Below are positions 17,130 to 25,705 of a stretch of 64,000 nt of DNA, piece by piece; the first letter of the stretch is position 1; every line of letters begins with the position of its first letter. The stretch lies in NCBI GenBank assembly GCA_963698565.1, contig CAVORH010000040.1, forward strand, positions 97,018 to 161,017, in the 5' to 3' direction. Source of the stretch: Sva-07 sp963698565 (lineage in GTDB: Bacteria > Actinomycetota > Acidimicrobiia > Acidimicrobiales > Ilumatobacteraceae). The position numbers were made by a program, and so were the translations under genes. The notes below the pieces were generated by a model. The model was not told the origin of the DNA, did not search any database, and was given only the letters and a program-made list of their open reading frames with translations.

Positions 17130-18248
17130 ATGACACAGCTGATCGACGTTCCCGCCGGACTCAACGGTGTGATCGCCGCCGACACCGCGATCGGCGCGGT
17201 CGACGGCGATCGCGGCTTCTTCCACTACGGCCCCCACGATGCCACGGCCCTCGCTCGCACGCGTTCGTTCGAGGAGGTCTGGTTCCTCGTGCGGGAGGGT
17301 CGCCTGCCTGACGCCGGCGAAACCATCGAGTTCCGACGGGCGGTGGCAGCGCTCCGAACGATTCCCGCCTCGTTGCTCCCCGTCATCGACGTCGTGGCCC
17401 GACAGGACGCCCCGATGTTGGCGAAGCTCCGCTCGGTGTTGTCGGTCGCCGACCTCGGCCTCTCGCCGATGATCGATGTTGCCGACGCCGAGCGTCGAGC
17501 CCAGACACTGCGCCTCGCGGCGGTCGTGCCGATGATCGTTGCGGCCCTGCATCGGCGGGGTGCCGGGCTCGACGTGATCGAGCCGGACGCATCCCTGGGG
17601 CATGCGGCCGCCTACCTCCAGGCGACGATCGGTGAAGCGCCGACACCGGTCGCAGCCCGGGCGGTGGAGCAGTACATGATCCTCACGATCGATCACGGCT
17701 TCAATGCATCGACGTTCACGGCGCGGGTGGTCGCATCGACCGGCGCCGACGCCGCTGATGCCGTGTGTGCCGCGCTCGGTGCGCTCGCAGGACCGCTGCA
17801 CGGTGGGGCGCCGAGCCGGGCACTCGATGCGCTCGACGAGATCGGGTCGGTCGACCGGGCGGCCGGCTGGGTGCGGGGTGAGGTGGCCGCCGGCCGCCGG
17901 ATCATGGGATTCGGCCATGCCGTCTACCGGGCACCCGATCCGCGTTCCGCGCTGCTGCGCGAGGTGGCCGAACGTCTCGGTGGCGATCTGGTCGAGCTGG
18001 CCATCCAGGTGGAGGCGGAGATCCTGGTGACGCTCGCCGAACTCAAGCCGGGACGCCCGTTGCCGAGCAACGTCGAGTTCTACGCCGGCGTCGTGATGGA
18101 GAGCGCTGGGCTTCCCCGCTCGATGTTCACCCCCACCTTCGCCGTCAGCCGCACCGTCGGGTGGTGCGCTCACCTCGTCGAACAGGCTGCCGCCGCCAAG
18201 CTGATCCGCCCGTCCTCCCGCTACGTCGGCCCGCCCGTCACCGCCTGA
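17130..18248 (+). CDS. Citrate synthase / methylcitrate synthase paralogue
   Basis: This 372-residue type I-like citrate synthase would condense oxaloacetate with acetyl- or propionyl-CoA. Active-site motifs are DHGFNASTF, LHGGAPSRA and GFGHAVYRAPDPR. The third catalytic motif reads NVEFYAG, with Glu at residue 316 where most citrate synthases have Asp. ATG 17130 follows a GACACT box by 7 nt. The divergent HTH-fused paralogue and the shared operator suggest coordinated regulation. Whether the product is citrate or methylcitrate cannot be decided here. Confidence 0.88.
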   Translation: MTQLIDVPAGLNGVIAADTAIGAVDGDRGFFHYGPHDATALARTRSFEEVWFLVREGRLPDAGETIEFRRAVAALRTIPASLLPVIDVVARQDAPMLAKLRSVLSVADLGLSPMIDVADAERRAQTLRLAAVVPMIVAALHRRGAGLDVIEPDASLGHAAAYLQATIGEAPTPVAARAVEQYMILTIDHGFNASTFTARVVASTGADAADAVCAALGALAGPLHGGAPSRALDALDEIGSVDRAAGWVRGEVAAGRRIMGFGHAVYRAPDPRSALLREVAERLGGDLVELAIQVEAEILVTLAELKPGRPLPSNVEFYAGVVMESAGLPRSMFTPTFAVSRTVGWCAHLVEQAAAAKLIRPSSRYVGPPVTA

Positions 18249-18274
18249 CCCCCGCCACCCCGCCACCCCACCAC

Positions 18275-18326
18275 CCGAAAATGCCTCGATCGGCGCGTGT
18301 GGCGCGCAGATCGAGGCATTTTTCGG
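18275..18326 (+). terminator. Hairpin terminator after citrate synthase
   Basis: 17-18-nt arms (CCGAAAATGCCTCGATC and its near-complement ending in ATTTTTCGG) enclose a second GCGCG/CGCGC stem. The T5 run lies in the distal arm. It separates citrate synthase from gatC. Confidence 0.65.
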
Positions 18327-18364
18327 ATCAGGCGGGGCGGGCGGGGCGGGTAGCGTTGGGGGTC

Positions 18365-18667
18365 GTGTCCGACCGCATCACCCCCGAGGCAGTCGCGAAG
18401 GTGGCGAAGCTCGCGCGGCTGTCGCTGAGCGACGACGAACTCCAGCAGGCGACCCACCAGTTGAGCGACATGCTCGATCACTTCGCCGACATCGACGCGC
18501 TCGACCTCGACGGGGTCGAGCCGATGACGCATCCGACGCCGATCGCGAACGTGATGCGCGAAGACATCGAGCAGGACTGCCTCGACCGTGACGAGGTGCT
18601 CGCAGCGGCGCCCGCCGCCGAGAACGGCCGGTTCCGAGTGCCGCCGATCGTCGGGCTGGACGACTGA
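18365..18667 (+). CDS. gatC: Asp-tRNA(Asn)/Glu-tRNA(Gln) amidotransferase subunit C
   Basis: This 100-residue GatC is the small stabilising subunit of the GatCAB amidotransferase, which makes Gln-tRNA(Gln) and Asn-tRNA(Asn) from misacylated precursors. It shows the family pattern VAKLARLSLSDDEL, the DMLDHFADIDALD helix and the C-terminal RFRVPPIVG. GTG 18365 is preceded by a TAGCGT box at 18351, 8 nt upstream. Its stop overlaps the gatA start by 1 bp. A hairpin at 18275-18326 insulates it from the gene before. Confidence 0.93.
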   Translation: MSDRITPEAVAKVAKLARLSLSDDELQQATHQLSDMLDHFADIDALDLDGVEPMTHPTPIANVMREDIEQDCLDRDEVLAAAPAAENGRFRVPPIVGLDD

Positions 18668-20118
18668 TGGTCGACGTCAACGGAAACCCGTCCGCGCCGT
18701 CCACGGCGATCGACATCGCCTGGAACGTCCGCAACAACGTCGAATCGGCCGCGGCCGTCGTCGAGCGTCATCTCGCCGAGATCGATCGCCGGGAGGGTGA
18801 CATCCACGCGTTCAACCTCGTCCTCGCCGACGAGGCCCGCGCCCGGGCGATCGAGATCGACGACGCGGTCTCCGTCGGGCGTGACCCCGGTCCGCTCGCC
18901 GGTGTCCCGATCGCCCTGAAGGACAACATGTGCACGCGCGGGATCCCCACCACGTGCTCGTCGAAGATCCTCGACGGCTGGAAGCCGCCCTACGACGCCA
19001 CGATCGTCACCAAGCTCCACGACGCGGGGGCGATCGTGATCGGCAAGACGAACCTCGACGAGTTCGCCATGGGTTCGAGCACCGAGAACTCGGCGTTCGG
19101 CGCCACCCGCAACCCGCACGACATCACCCGGGTGCCCGGCGGATCGAGCGGTGGTTCGGCTGCTGCGGTCGCAGCGGGTTTTGCCCCCGTCAGCCTCGGC
19201 TCCGACACCGGAGGGTCGATCCGTCAGCCCGCCGCCCTGTGCGGCGTCGTCGGGGTGAAGCCGACCTACGGAGCGGTGAGCCGCTACGGCCTGGTCGCCT
19301 TCGCGTCGAGCCTCGACCAGATCGGACCGTTCGCCACGACGGTGGCTGACGCATCGCTGCTGCTCGAGTCGATCTCCGGCCACGATCCGATGGACTCGAC
19401 GTCGATCCGTCAGCCTCCCCTGGAGATCAGCCGTCAACTCGACTTCGGCGTCGCCGGCCTCCGGGTCGGGCGCATCACCGACCTGCCCGAGGGAGCGAGC
19501 CCCGACGTCGTGGCACGGTTGGAGCAGGCCTTCGACGAGCTCCGTGCCGCCGGCGCCGAGATCGTCGACGTCGAGGTGCCGGCGTTCGGGTACGGCCTCA
19601 CCGCCTACTACCTGATCGCCCCCGCCGAGGCGTCGAGCAACCTCGCACGATACGACGGTGTCCGCTTCGGCCACCGGGTCGAGGCACCCGACACCAACGC
19701 CATGTACATGGCCACCCGAACCGAGGGGTTCGGCGCCGAGGTGAAACGGCGGATCATGCTGGGCACGTACGCCCTGTCCGCCGGCTACTACGACGCCTAC
19801 TACGGCCGGGCCCTCAAGGTGCGCCGTCGCATCGCGGCCGACTTCGCCGCCGCATACGAACGCGCCGATGTCCTGCTGACCCCGGCATCGCCCACGGTGG
19901 CGTTCCACCTCGGCGACAAGACATCCGATCCGATGTCGATGTACCTGTGCGACACGTACACGATCCCGTCGAACCTCACCGGTGATCCGGGCATGAGCGT
20001 GCCGTTCGGCACCGGCGACGACGGCTTGCCGGTCGGCATCCAGGTGCTCGCGCCGGCGCTGCAGGAGGCCACGATGTTCCGCACCGCTGCCGAACTCGAA
20101 CGGAGGGCACCGCGATGA
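18667..20118 (+). CDS. gatA: Glutamyl/aspartyl-tRNA amidotransferase subunit A
   Basis: This 483-residue amidase-signature subunit releases ammonia from glutamine for GatB. The Ser-cis-Ser-Lys triad is visible as Lys85 (ALKDNM), Ser160 (GGSSGGS) and Ser184 (DTGGSIR), with spacing identical to characterised GatA proteins. The full length matches the family. It overlaps gatC by 1 bp and gatB by 4 bp (ATGA), so the order gatC-gatA-gatB is one operon. Confidence 0.96.
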   Translation: MVDVNGNPSAPSTAIDIAWNVRNNVESAAAVVERHLAEIDRREGDIHAFNLVLADEARARAIEIDDAVSVGRDPGPLAGVPIALKDNMCTRGIPTTCSSKILDGWKPPYDATIVTKLHDAGAIVIGKTNLDEFAMGSSTENSAFGATRNPHDITRVPGGSSGGSAAAVAAGFAPVSLGSDTGGSIRQPAALCGVVGVKPTYGAVSRYGLVAFASSLDQIGPFATTVADASLLLESISGHDPMDSTSIRQPPLEISRQLDFGVAGLRVGRITDLPEGASPDVVARLEQAFDELRAAGAEIVDVEVPAFGYGLTAYYLIAPAEASSNLARYDGVRFGHRVEAPDTNAMYMATRTEGFGAEVKRRIMLGTYALSAGYYDAYYGRALKVRRRIAADFAAAYERADVLLTPASPTVAFHLGDKTSDPMSMYLCDTYTIPSNLTGDPGMSVPFGTGDDGLPVGIQVLAPALQEATMFRTAAELERRAPR

Positions 20119-21594
20119 GCGAGACCGCAACGAGCACCGACGCGACGACCGAGGCGGTCTGGAGCTTCGACGGCTGGGAGATGGTCGTGGGCCTCGAGGT
20201 CCATGTCGAACTCGCCACCCGAACCAAGCTGTTCTCGGGCTCGCCCAACCGGTTCGGTGACGAACCCAACACTCACATCGACCCGGTCACCCTGGGGCTG
20301 CCGGGTGCCCTCCCCGTGCTCAACCGTCAGGCGGTCGAACTCGCGATGCGGCTCGGTCTGGCCCTCAACTGCACGGTGCAGCGCTCGACCTTCGCCCGCA
20401 AGAACTACTTCTACCCGGACATGCCCAAGGCGTACCAGATCAGCCAGTACGACGAACCGATCTGCATCGACGGCTGGCTCGACCTGCCCGACGGCGTCCG
20501 GATCGGCATCGAACGCGCGCATCTCGAGGAGGACACCGGCAAGTCGACGCACGTCGGCGGAACCGGTGGCCGTCTCCATGGCAGCGACCACTCGCTGATC
20601 GACTTCAACCGTGCCGGCGTGCCGCTCGTGGAGATCGTCAGCCGCCCCGACATCCGCAGCCCCGAGCAGGCCAAGGCGTACGTCAGCGAACTCCGGGCGA
20701 TCCTCGTGGCCGTCGGTGCGTCCGACGCCAAGATGGAGGAGGGCTCGATGCGCGTCGACGCCAACGTCAGCGTCCGGCGCCCGGGCGCCGAGTTCGGCAC
20801 GCGATGCGAGATCAAGAACGTCAACTCGGTCCGCTCCGTCGGCCGTGCGATCGACTACGAGGCGCAGCGCCAGATCCGGCATGTTGGAGGCAGGCGAGTC
20901 GATCCGTCAGGAGACCCGCCACTGGGACGAGACCGACGGCCGTACGCACACGCTCCGGTCGAAGGAGGACGCCGACGACTACCGCTACTTCCAGGAGCCC
21001 GACCTCGTCGTGGTCGATCCCGACCCCGAGTGGATCGAGCGCGTCCGATCGTCGTTGCCGGTGTTGCCGGCGGCGCGGCGCATCCGGCTCGCCGAGGCCA
21101 CCGGTCAGGCGCCCGATGCCGAGGCGGTGCTCGTCGTCACCGATCGCGATCAGGATGCGTACGTGTTGGCCGTCGCCGAGACAGGTGGCGATGCGGGACG
21201 AGCCCTCGTCCACGTCAAGGAGGCGTTCGCCGACGAAGGTGAGCGACCCTCGGTGCCCGCCGCCGACCTGGCTGCCCTCACACGCATGGAGGTTGCCGGC
21301 GAACTCACCGCAACCCAGGCGAAGCAGGTGCTCGCCGAGATCGTCGAACGCGGCGGTGGCGATGCGAAGGCGATCGCTGCGGCGAAGGGCTTCGAGGCGA
21401 TGGACAGTTCCGAACTGGAGTCGATGGTCGACGACGCCATCGCCGCGCAGCCCGACGCCTGGGCGAAGTACTGCTCGGGTGAGGGCAAGGCGATGGGAGC
21501 GCTCGTCGGCGCGGTGATGAAGGCCTCGAAGGGCCAGGCCGACGGCAAGGCCGTCACCACGCTGCTCGAACAACGCCGCGGCGAGGCGACCTGA
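20115..21594 (+). CDS. gatB: Glutamyl/aspartyl-tRNA amidotransferase subunit B (frameshifted in this sequence)
   Basis: GatB binds the misacylated tRNA and performs kinase and transamidation steps. The first frame, from ATG 20115, carries GLEVHVELATRTKLFSG and EEGSMRVDANVSVR and remains coherent up to EAQRQI. Four bases at 20877-20880 then stand where three are expected. The +1 frame continues with MLEAGESIRQETRHW and the C-terminal helical tail domain to 21594. Joined, the protein has the usual length of about 490 residues. Because organisms using GatCAB need it, a sequencing insertion is more likely than a pseudogene. Confidence 0.9.
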
Positions 21595-21692
21595 CTCGCA
21601 GCTCCCGGGCGGTCACGACGACGGCTTGGTGAGACGAAAAGTCAACCGAGGAAGCTGCTGGTTTCGACACGCCGGCGGCCAGAATTCTCCTC

Positions 21693-22445
21693 GTGGGCGG
21701 GGCATTCGACCTCAGCGGCCGGGTTGCCGTCGTGACCGGTGGCGGGCGCGGGATCGGTGAGGGCATCGCCCGAGCGCTCGCGGCGGCAGGCGCGGCAGTC
21801 GTCGTCGGAGCGCGGCATGTCGAGGAGGTCGAGTGTGTCGCGGCATCGATTCGTGCCGGAGGAGGCGCTGCGCTCGCTGTGAAGGCCGACGTGACCGACG
21901 TGTTCGCGCTCGGCAGGCTCGCCACCGTTGCGGTCGAGGAGTTCGGACACCTCGACATCTGGGTGAACAACGCCGGTGAGCTCGCCGTCTGCAAGCCGCT
22001 CGCGGAGCTCTCCCGGCGCGAGTGGGACGAGTGCGTCGCGGTCAACTTCACCGCGGTCTGGGACGGTGCGATGGCCGCGGTCGAGCAGATGCAGTGGGGA
22101 AGCATCATCAACGTGTCGTCGGTCGCATCGTTCACCCCGCTACCACTCAGTGGCCACTACGCAGCCTGCAAGGCGGCGGTCAACTCGCTCACGCAGACCA
22201 TGGCCCACGAACTCGCGCCCGACATCCGGGTGAACGCCGTCGCCCCCGGCCCGATCCCGACCGAGCACCTCTTCCGAAACCTCGACGCAAAGGGCTACGA
22301 GCTGAGCCGGTTGACCGACCGGATCCCGCTCGGCCTCGGTGCACCCGAGGATGTCGGCGGCGCCGTGGTCTACCTCGCATCCGATGCTGCGCGTTGGGTC
22401 ACCGGGCAGACACTCACGATCGCCGGTGGCTACACCGGCCCCTGA
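21693..22445 (+). CDS. Short-chain dehydrogenase/reductase (SDR)
   Basis: This 250-residue classical SDR is an NAD(P)-dependent oxidoreductase for an alcohol or ketone. It has the TGGGRGIGEG cofactor loop near the N-terminus, NNAG, Ser in NVSSVAS and YAACK as the Tyr-x3-Lys pair. The C-terminal GQTLTIAGGY is typical. GTG 21693 is used; a CAGAAT hexamer lies 7 nt upstream. It is followed 37 bp later by an acyl-CoA dehydrogenase on the same strand, suggesting acyl-CoA or lipid metabolism. Substrate unknown. Confidence 0.88.
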   Translation: MGGAFDLSGRVAVVTGGGRGIGEGIARALAAAGAAVVVGARHVEEVECVAASIRAGGGAALAVKADVTDVFALGRLATVAVEEFGHLDIWVNNAGELAVCKPLAELSRREWDECVAVNFTAVWDGAMAAVEQMQWGSIINVSSVASFTPLPLSGHYAACKAAVNSLTQTMAHELAPDIRVNAVAPGPIPTEHLFRNLDAKGYELSRLTDRIPLGLGAPEDVGGAVVYLASDAARWVTGQTLTIAGGYTGP

Positions 22446-22482
22446 CTCGTCCGCACTGCGGCCCCGTTGCGACACTCGGACG

Positions 22483-23727
22483 ATGGACTTCGAGATTCCC
22501 GCCGACATCCAGGACACGCTCGATCAGCTCGACGCGTTCATCGACGCCGAGATCAAGCCGCTGGAGGCGCAGGACGACAACATCCGCTTCTTCGATCACC
22601 GCCGCGAGTGGGCGCGCACCGACTTCGACAACGACGGCGTCCCGCGCGCCGACTGGGAGGAGCTGCTGCGAGAGATGCGCCGGCGCGCTGACGCCGCTGG
22701 CTGGCTGCGTCTCGCACTTCCCGCGGAGTTCGGCGGGCAGGACGCCAGCAACCTGAAGATGGCGATCATCCGCGAGCACCTGGCCCACAAGGGCCTCGGG
22801 TTGCACAACGACCTGCAGAACGAGTCGTCGATCGTCGGCAACTTCCCGACGGTGCTGATGATGCGTGACTTCGGCACCGAGCAGCAGAAGGCCGACTGGA
22901 TGCCCGGCTTCCTCGACGGCACCCGCCGTCTCGCATTCGGCCTCACCGAACCGAACCACGGCAGTGACGCCACCTACATGGAGACCACGGCCGTCCGAGA
23001 CGGCGACGAATGGGTGATCAACGGCATGAAGAGATGGAACTCCGGTCTCCACCACGCCACCCACGACATCATCTTCGCCCGCACCTCCGGCGAGCCCGGG
23101 AGCCCCAAGGGAATCAGTGCCTTCCTCGTCCCGACCGACGTCCCGGGGTTCCAGGTCGACTTCTTCTGGTGGACGTTCAACATGCCGACCGATCACGCCG
23201 AGGTGAGCCTCACCGACGTGCGAGTCGGTGCCGACGCCCTGTTCGGCGAGGTCGACCGCGGGCTCGAACTCGCTCAGCACTTCGTGCACGAGAACCGGAT
23301 CCGCCAGGCAGCGTCGTCGCTCGGCGCGGCGCAGTACTGCATCGACGAAGCAGTGGCGTACGCGAACAGCCGCACCACGTGGGGCAAGAAGCTCTCGGTC
23401 AACCAGGGCATCCAGTTCCCGCTCGTCGAGCTGCACACCGAAGCGGCGATGCTGCGCCAACTCGTTCGCTACACCGCAGCGATGCTCGACCAGAAACACC
23501 ACATGGAGGTCACGCACCTGGTCGCCATGTGCAACTACCGCGCCAACCGCTTGGCGTGTGACGCAGCTGACCGGGCGATGCAGACCTGCGGTGGCGTCGG
23601 CTACTCACGTCACATGCCGTTCGAGCACATCTACCGCCACCACCGGCGCTACCGCATCACCGAGGGCTCCGAGGAGATCCAGATGCGCAAGGTCGGCCAG
23701 CACCTCTTCGGTTTCGGCCGCAAATGA
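22483..23727 (+). CDS. Acyl-CoA dehydrogenase family protein
   Basis: This 414-residue FAD enzyme of the acyl-CoA dehydrogenase superfamily would introduce an alpha-beta double bond into an acyl-CoA. Visible features are the helical N-terminal domain, the FGLTEPNHGSDATYMETTAVRDG flavin-binding middle and the C-terminal QTCGGVGYSRHMPFEHIYRHHRRYRITEG (ITEGSEEIQ). ATG 22483 follows a GACACT box by 6 nt. The stop codon lies inside the palindrome at 23723-23755. Chain-length preference is not apparent. Confidence 0.9.
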   Translation: MDFEIPADIQDTLDQLDAFIDAEIKPLEAQDDNIRFFDHRREWARTDFDNDGVPRADWEELLREMRRRADAAGWLRLALPAEFGGQDASNLKMAIIREHLAHKGLGLHNDLQNESSIVGNFPTVLMMRDFGTEQQKADWMPGFLDGTRRLAFGLTEPNHGSDATYMETTAVRDGDEWVINGMKRWNSGLHHATHDIIFARTSGEPGSPKGISAFLVPTDVPGFQVDFFWWTFNMPTDHAEVSLTDVRVGADALFGEVDRGLELAQHFVHENRIRQAASSLGAAQYCIDEAVAYANSRTTWGKKLSVNQGIQFPLVELHTEAAMLRQLVRYTAAMLDQKHHMEVTHLVAMCNYRANRLACDAADRAMQTCGGVGYSRHMPFEHIYRHHRRYRITEGSEEIQMRKVGQHLFGFGRK

Positions 23728-23755
23728 GACGCGGGGTCTGACCCCACGTCTCATT
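23723..23755. repeat. GGGGTC-core palindrome, copy 2 (stop-to-stop)
   Basis: A 33-bp palindrome with 16-nt arms, one mismatch and a central T. Outer arms AATGAGACG and CGTCTCATT contain the stop codons of both convergent neighbours, the acyl-CoA dehydrogenase and the antiporter. It is likely a bidirectional terminator. Confidence 0.85.
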
Positions 23756-25610
23756 CGCGGGGGACGCCGGTGGGGTTGGTGTCTTCGCGGGCGGCGAGGT
23801 CGTCGTCGAGCTGCTTGAGCAGTGACGGGGCGGCGAGTCCGATCACGTCACCTTCGGTCGGCAGCGGGTCGTTTCGGCAGAGGAACGCCATCCGTCCGTC
23901 GGCCACGCGCACCATCGGAATGAACAGCTCGTCGTCGACCGCTGACACGATCAGCGCGCCGCTGTGTGCGCCGCGCACCTTCCAACCCTGGCGGGAGCGG
24001 TCGTCGAGGGTCGAATAGCTGATGCCGTCGATGCCGATCAGCCGGCCGAGGTGCTCCTCGGGCACCGAGGCGTCCCCCGGCCTCCGCTTCGACGGCACCA
24101 GCTGGAACACCTCCCGGCGTCCGAACACCCGAGCGAACCGTGCGGTGGCGAGGGAGTTGACCTCGTCGTTCGACGTGAAGGCGAGCAGTCGACCGATGCC
24201 GCGCAGGTCGAGGTCGTGGCTCGCCTCCTCGGCGAGCACGCTCATCCGTCGTGCCGGCAGCCCGGCTGCGATCGCGCGCGTCACGTTGTACGGATCGGTG
24301 TCGATCAGCATCGCCTTGATGTCCCGGTCGTGCAGCTCCTTCCCGAGCCCGCGTCCGACCGCGTGGGCCCCGGCGATCAGCACGCCGTTGGCCTGGGCCT
24401 CGGCGAGCCCCAGCCATCGCGCCGTCGGGCCGGCCACGAAGCCGTACACCACGATCGTGCCGATGATCACCAGGAACACGATCGGCACGATCTTCGTGGC
24501 GTCGGGGACGTTCTCCTCCTCGAGTCGGATCGCGAAGATCGCCGACACCGCGGCCGCCACGATGCCCCGGGGCGCCATCGTCATCAGGAACACCCGCTCG
24601 CGCCACGTGAGCGACGTCCGCGCGGAGGACACGATCACCGACAGCGGTCGTGCCACCAGGACCAGCACCGCCAGGAACGCGATCGACGGGAGCAGCACGT
24701 CCTGCAGGGCATCTGCCTCGATCCGGGCAGCCAACAGGATGAACAGCACCGAGATCAGCAGCGTCCGGAGACTCTCGTTGAACTCGAGGACCTGACGGAT
24801 CGTCGAACTCTCACGTCTGGCGAGGTACATGCCGAGCACGGTCACTGCGAGCAGCCCCGCCTCCTCCTGGACTTCGTTGGCGGCGACGAACGATGCGACG
24901 ACGAACGCAAAGGTGACGGGGATCGCCAGCTGGTCCGGGATGAGGAAGCGCCGCAGCGCGGTGTCGAGCACGAACGCTGCGGCGAGTCCGAACCCGGCAC
25001 CCGCGATGATCGTGAGCGCGAGCACACCGATCAGCTTCGACACCGCTTCGTCGGGTGCGTCGGTGACCACGATCTCGAAGGCCAGGAGCGCGCCGGTTGC
25101 GCCGATCGGGTCGATCAGGACACCTTCTGCGCGCAGGATCGGCCCGGTCGTGCCAGTCGGACGCACGAACCGGAGCAGTGGTCCGATCACCGTCGGGCCG
25201 GTGACCACGAGCACGGCACCGAGGACGAGGGAGGCCTGGTTCGAGATCCCGAAGATCTCGCGAGCGCTGAACCAGGCGACGAGGAACGTGGCGATGGCGC
25301 CGATGCTGATCAGCCGGCGCACCACGACGCCGGTCGAGCGCAACTCGCGCGGCGGAAGATCGAGCCCACCCTCGAAGAGGATGACGGCGACCGCCAGCGA
25401 CACGAGGGGGAACAGCGTGCCGCCGAGCAGCTCGTCGGGGTCGACGACCCCGGTCACCGGACCGAGAACGAGCCCGGCGACCAGCAGGGCGATGATCGAC
25501 GGGATCTGGGTCCGCCACGCCAACCACTGGGCGAGCATGCCGGCGCCGAGGATCAGCGCCAGGGTCGGTCCGATCGCGGACTCGCCTGCGGCCAGCAGGG
25601 TGGCGATCAC
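23751..25610 (-). CDS. Monovalent cation:proton antiporter with C-terminal TrkA-N/RCK-like domain
   Basis: This 619-residue membrane antiporter of the CPA superfamily exchanges Na+ or K+ for H+. About 12 membrane segments fill residues 1-395, with the AVILFEGGLDL and VVTGPTVIGPLL motifs typical of CPA1 exchangers. A cytosolic Rossmann-type domain (GVLIAGAHAVGRGLGKEL, with IDTDPYN further on, about residues 405-520) probably senses NAD(H) or a nucleotide. A further C-terminal domain follows. Ion specificity cannot be assigned. Its stop codon is part of the palindrome shared with the convergent gene. Confidence 0.87.
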   Translation of the reverse strand: MIATLLAAGESAIGPTLALILGAGMLAQWLAWRTQIPSIIALLVAGLVLGPVTGVVDPDELLGGTLFPLVSLAVAVILFEGGLDLPPRELRSTGVVVRRLISIGAIATFLVAWFSAREIFGISNQASLVLGAVLVVTGPTVIGPLLRFVRPTGTTGPILRAEGVLIDPIGATGALLAFEIVVTDAPDEAVSKLIGVLALTIIAGAGFGLAAAFVLDTALRRFLIPDQLAIPVTFAFVVASFVAANEVQEEAGLLAVTVLGMYLARRESSTIRQVLEFNESLRTLLISVLFILLAARIEADALQDVLLPSIAFLAVLVLVARPLSVIVSSARTSLTWRERVFLMTMAPRGIVAAAVSAIFAIRLEEENVPDATKIVPIVFLVIIGTIVVYGFVAGPTARWLGLAEAQANGVLIAGAHAVGRGLGKELHDRDIKAMLIDTDPYNVTRAIAAGLPARRMSVLAEEASHDLDLRGIGRLLAFTSNDEVNSLATARFARVFGRREVFQLVPSKRRPGDASVPEEHLGRLIGIDGISYSTLDDRSRQGWKVRGAHSGALIVSAVDDELFIPMVRVADGRMAFLCRNDPLPTEGDVIGLAAPSLLKQLDDDLAAREDTNPTGVPRE

Positions 25611-25691
25611 GGTCGGCCGGTCGAGTGGTCGGCAGTGGCCATCCGGGGCGATGGTAGTGCGCCCGGCCCGGCGTGCCAGTCCTGGGACCGA

Positions 25692-25697
25692 TACCGT
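25692..25697 (+). promoter_or_regulatory. Candidate -10 element for hydrolase-OsmC gene
   Basis: TACCGT lies 8 nt upstream of ATG 25706, consistent with a leaderless promoter. Confidence 0.4.
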
Positions 25698-25705
25698 CGT
25701 CGCTC

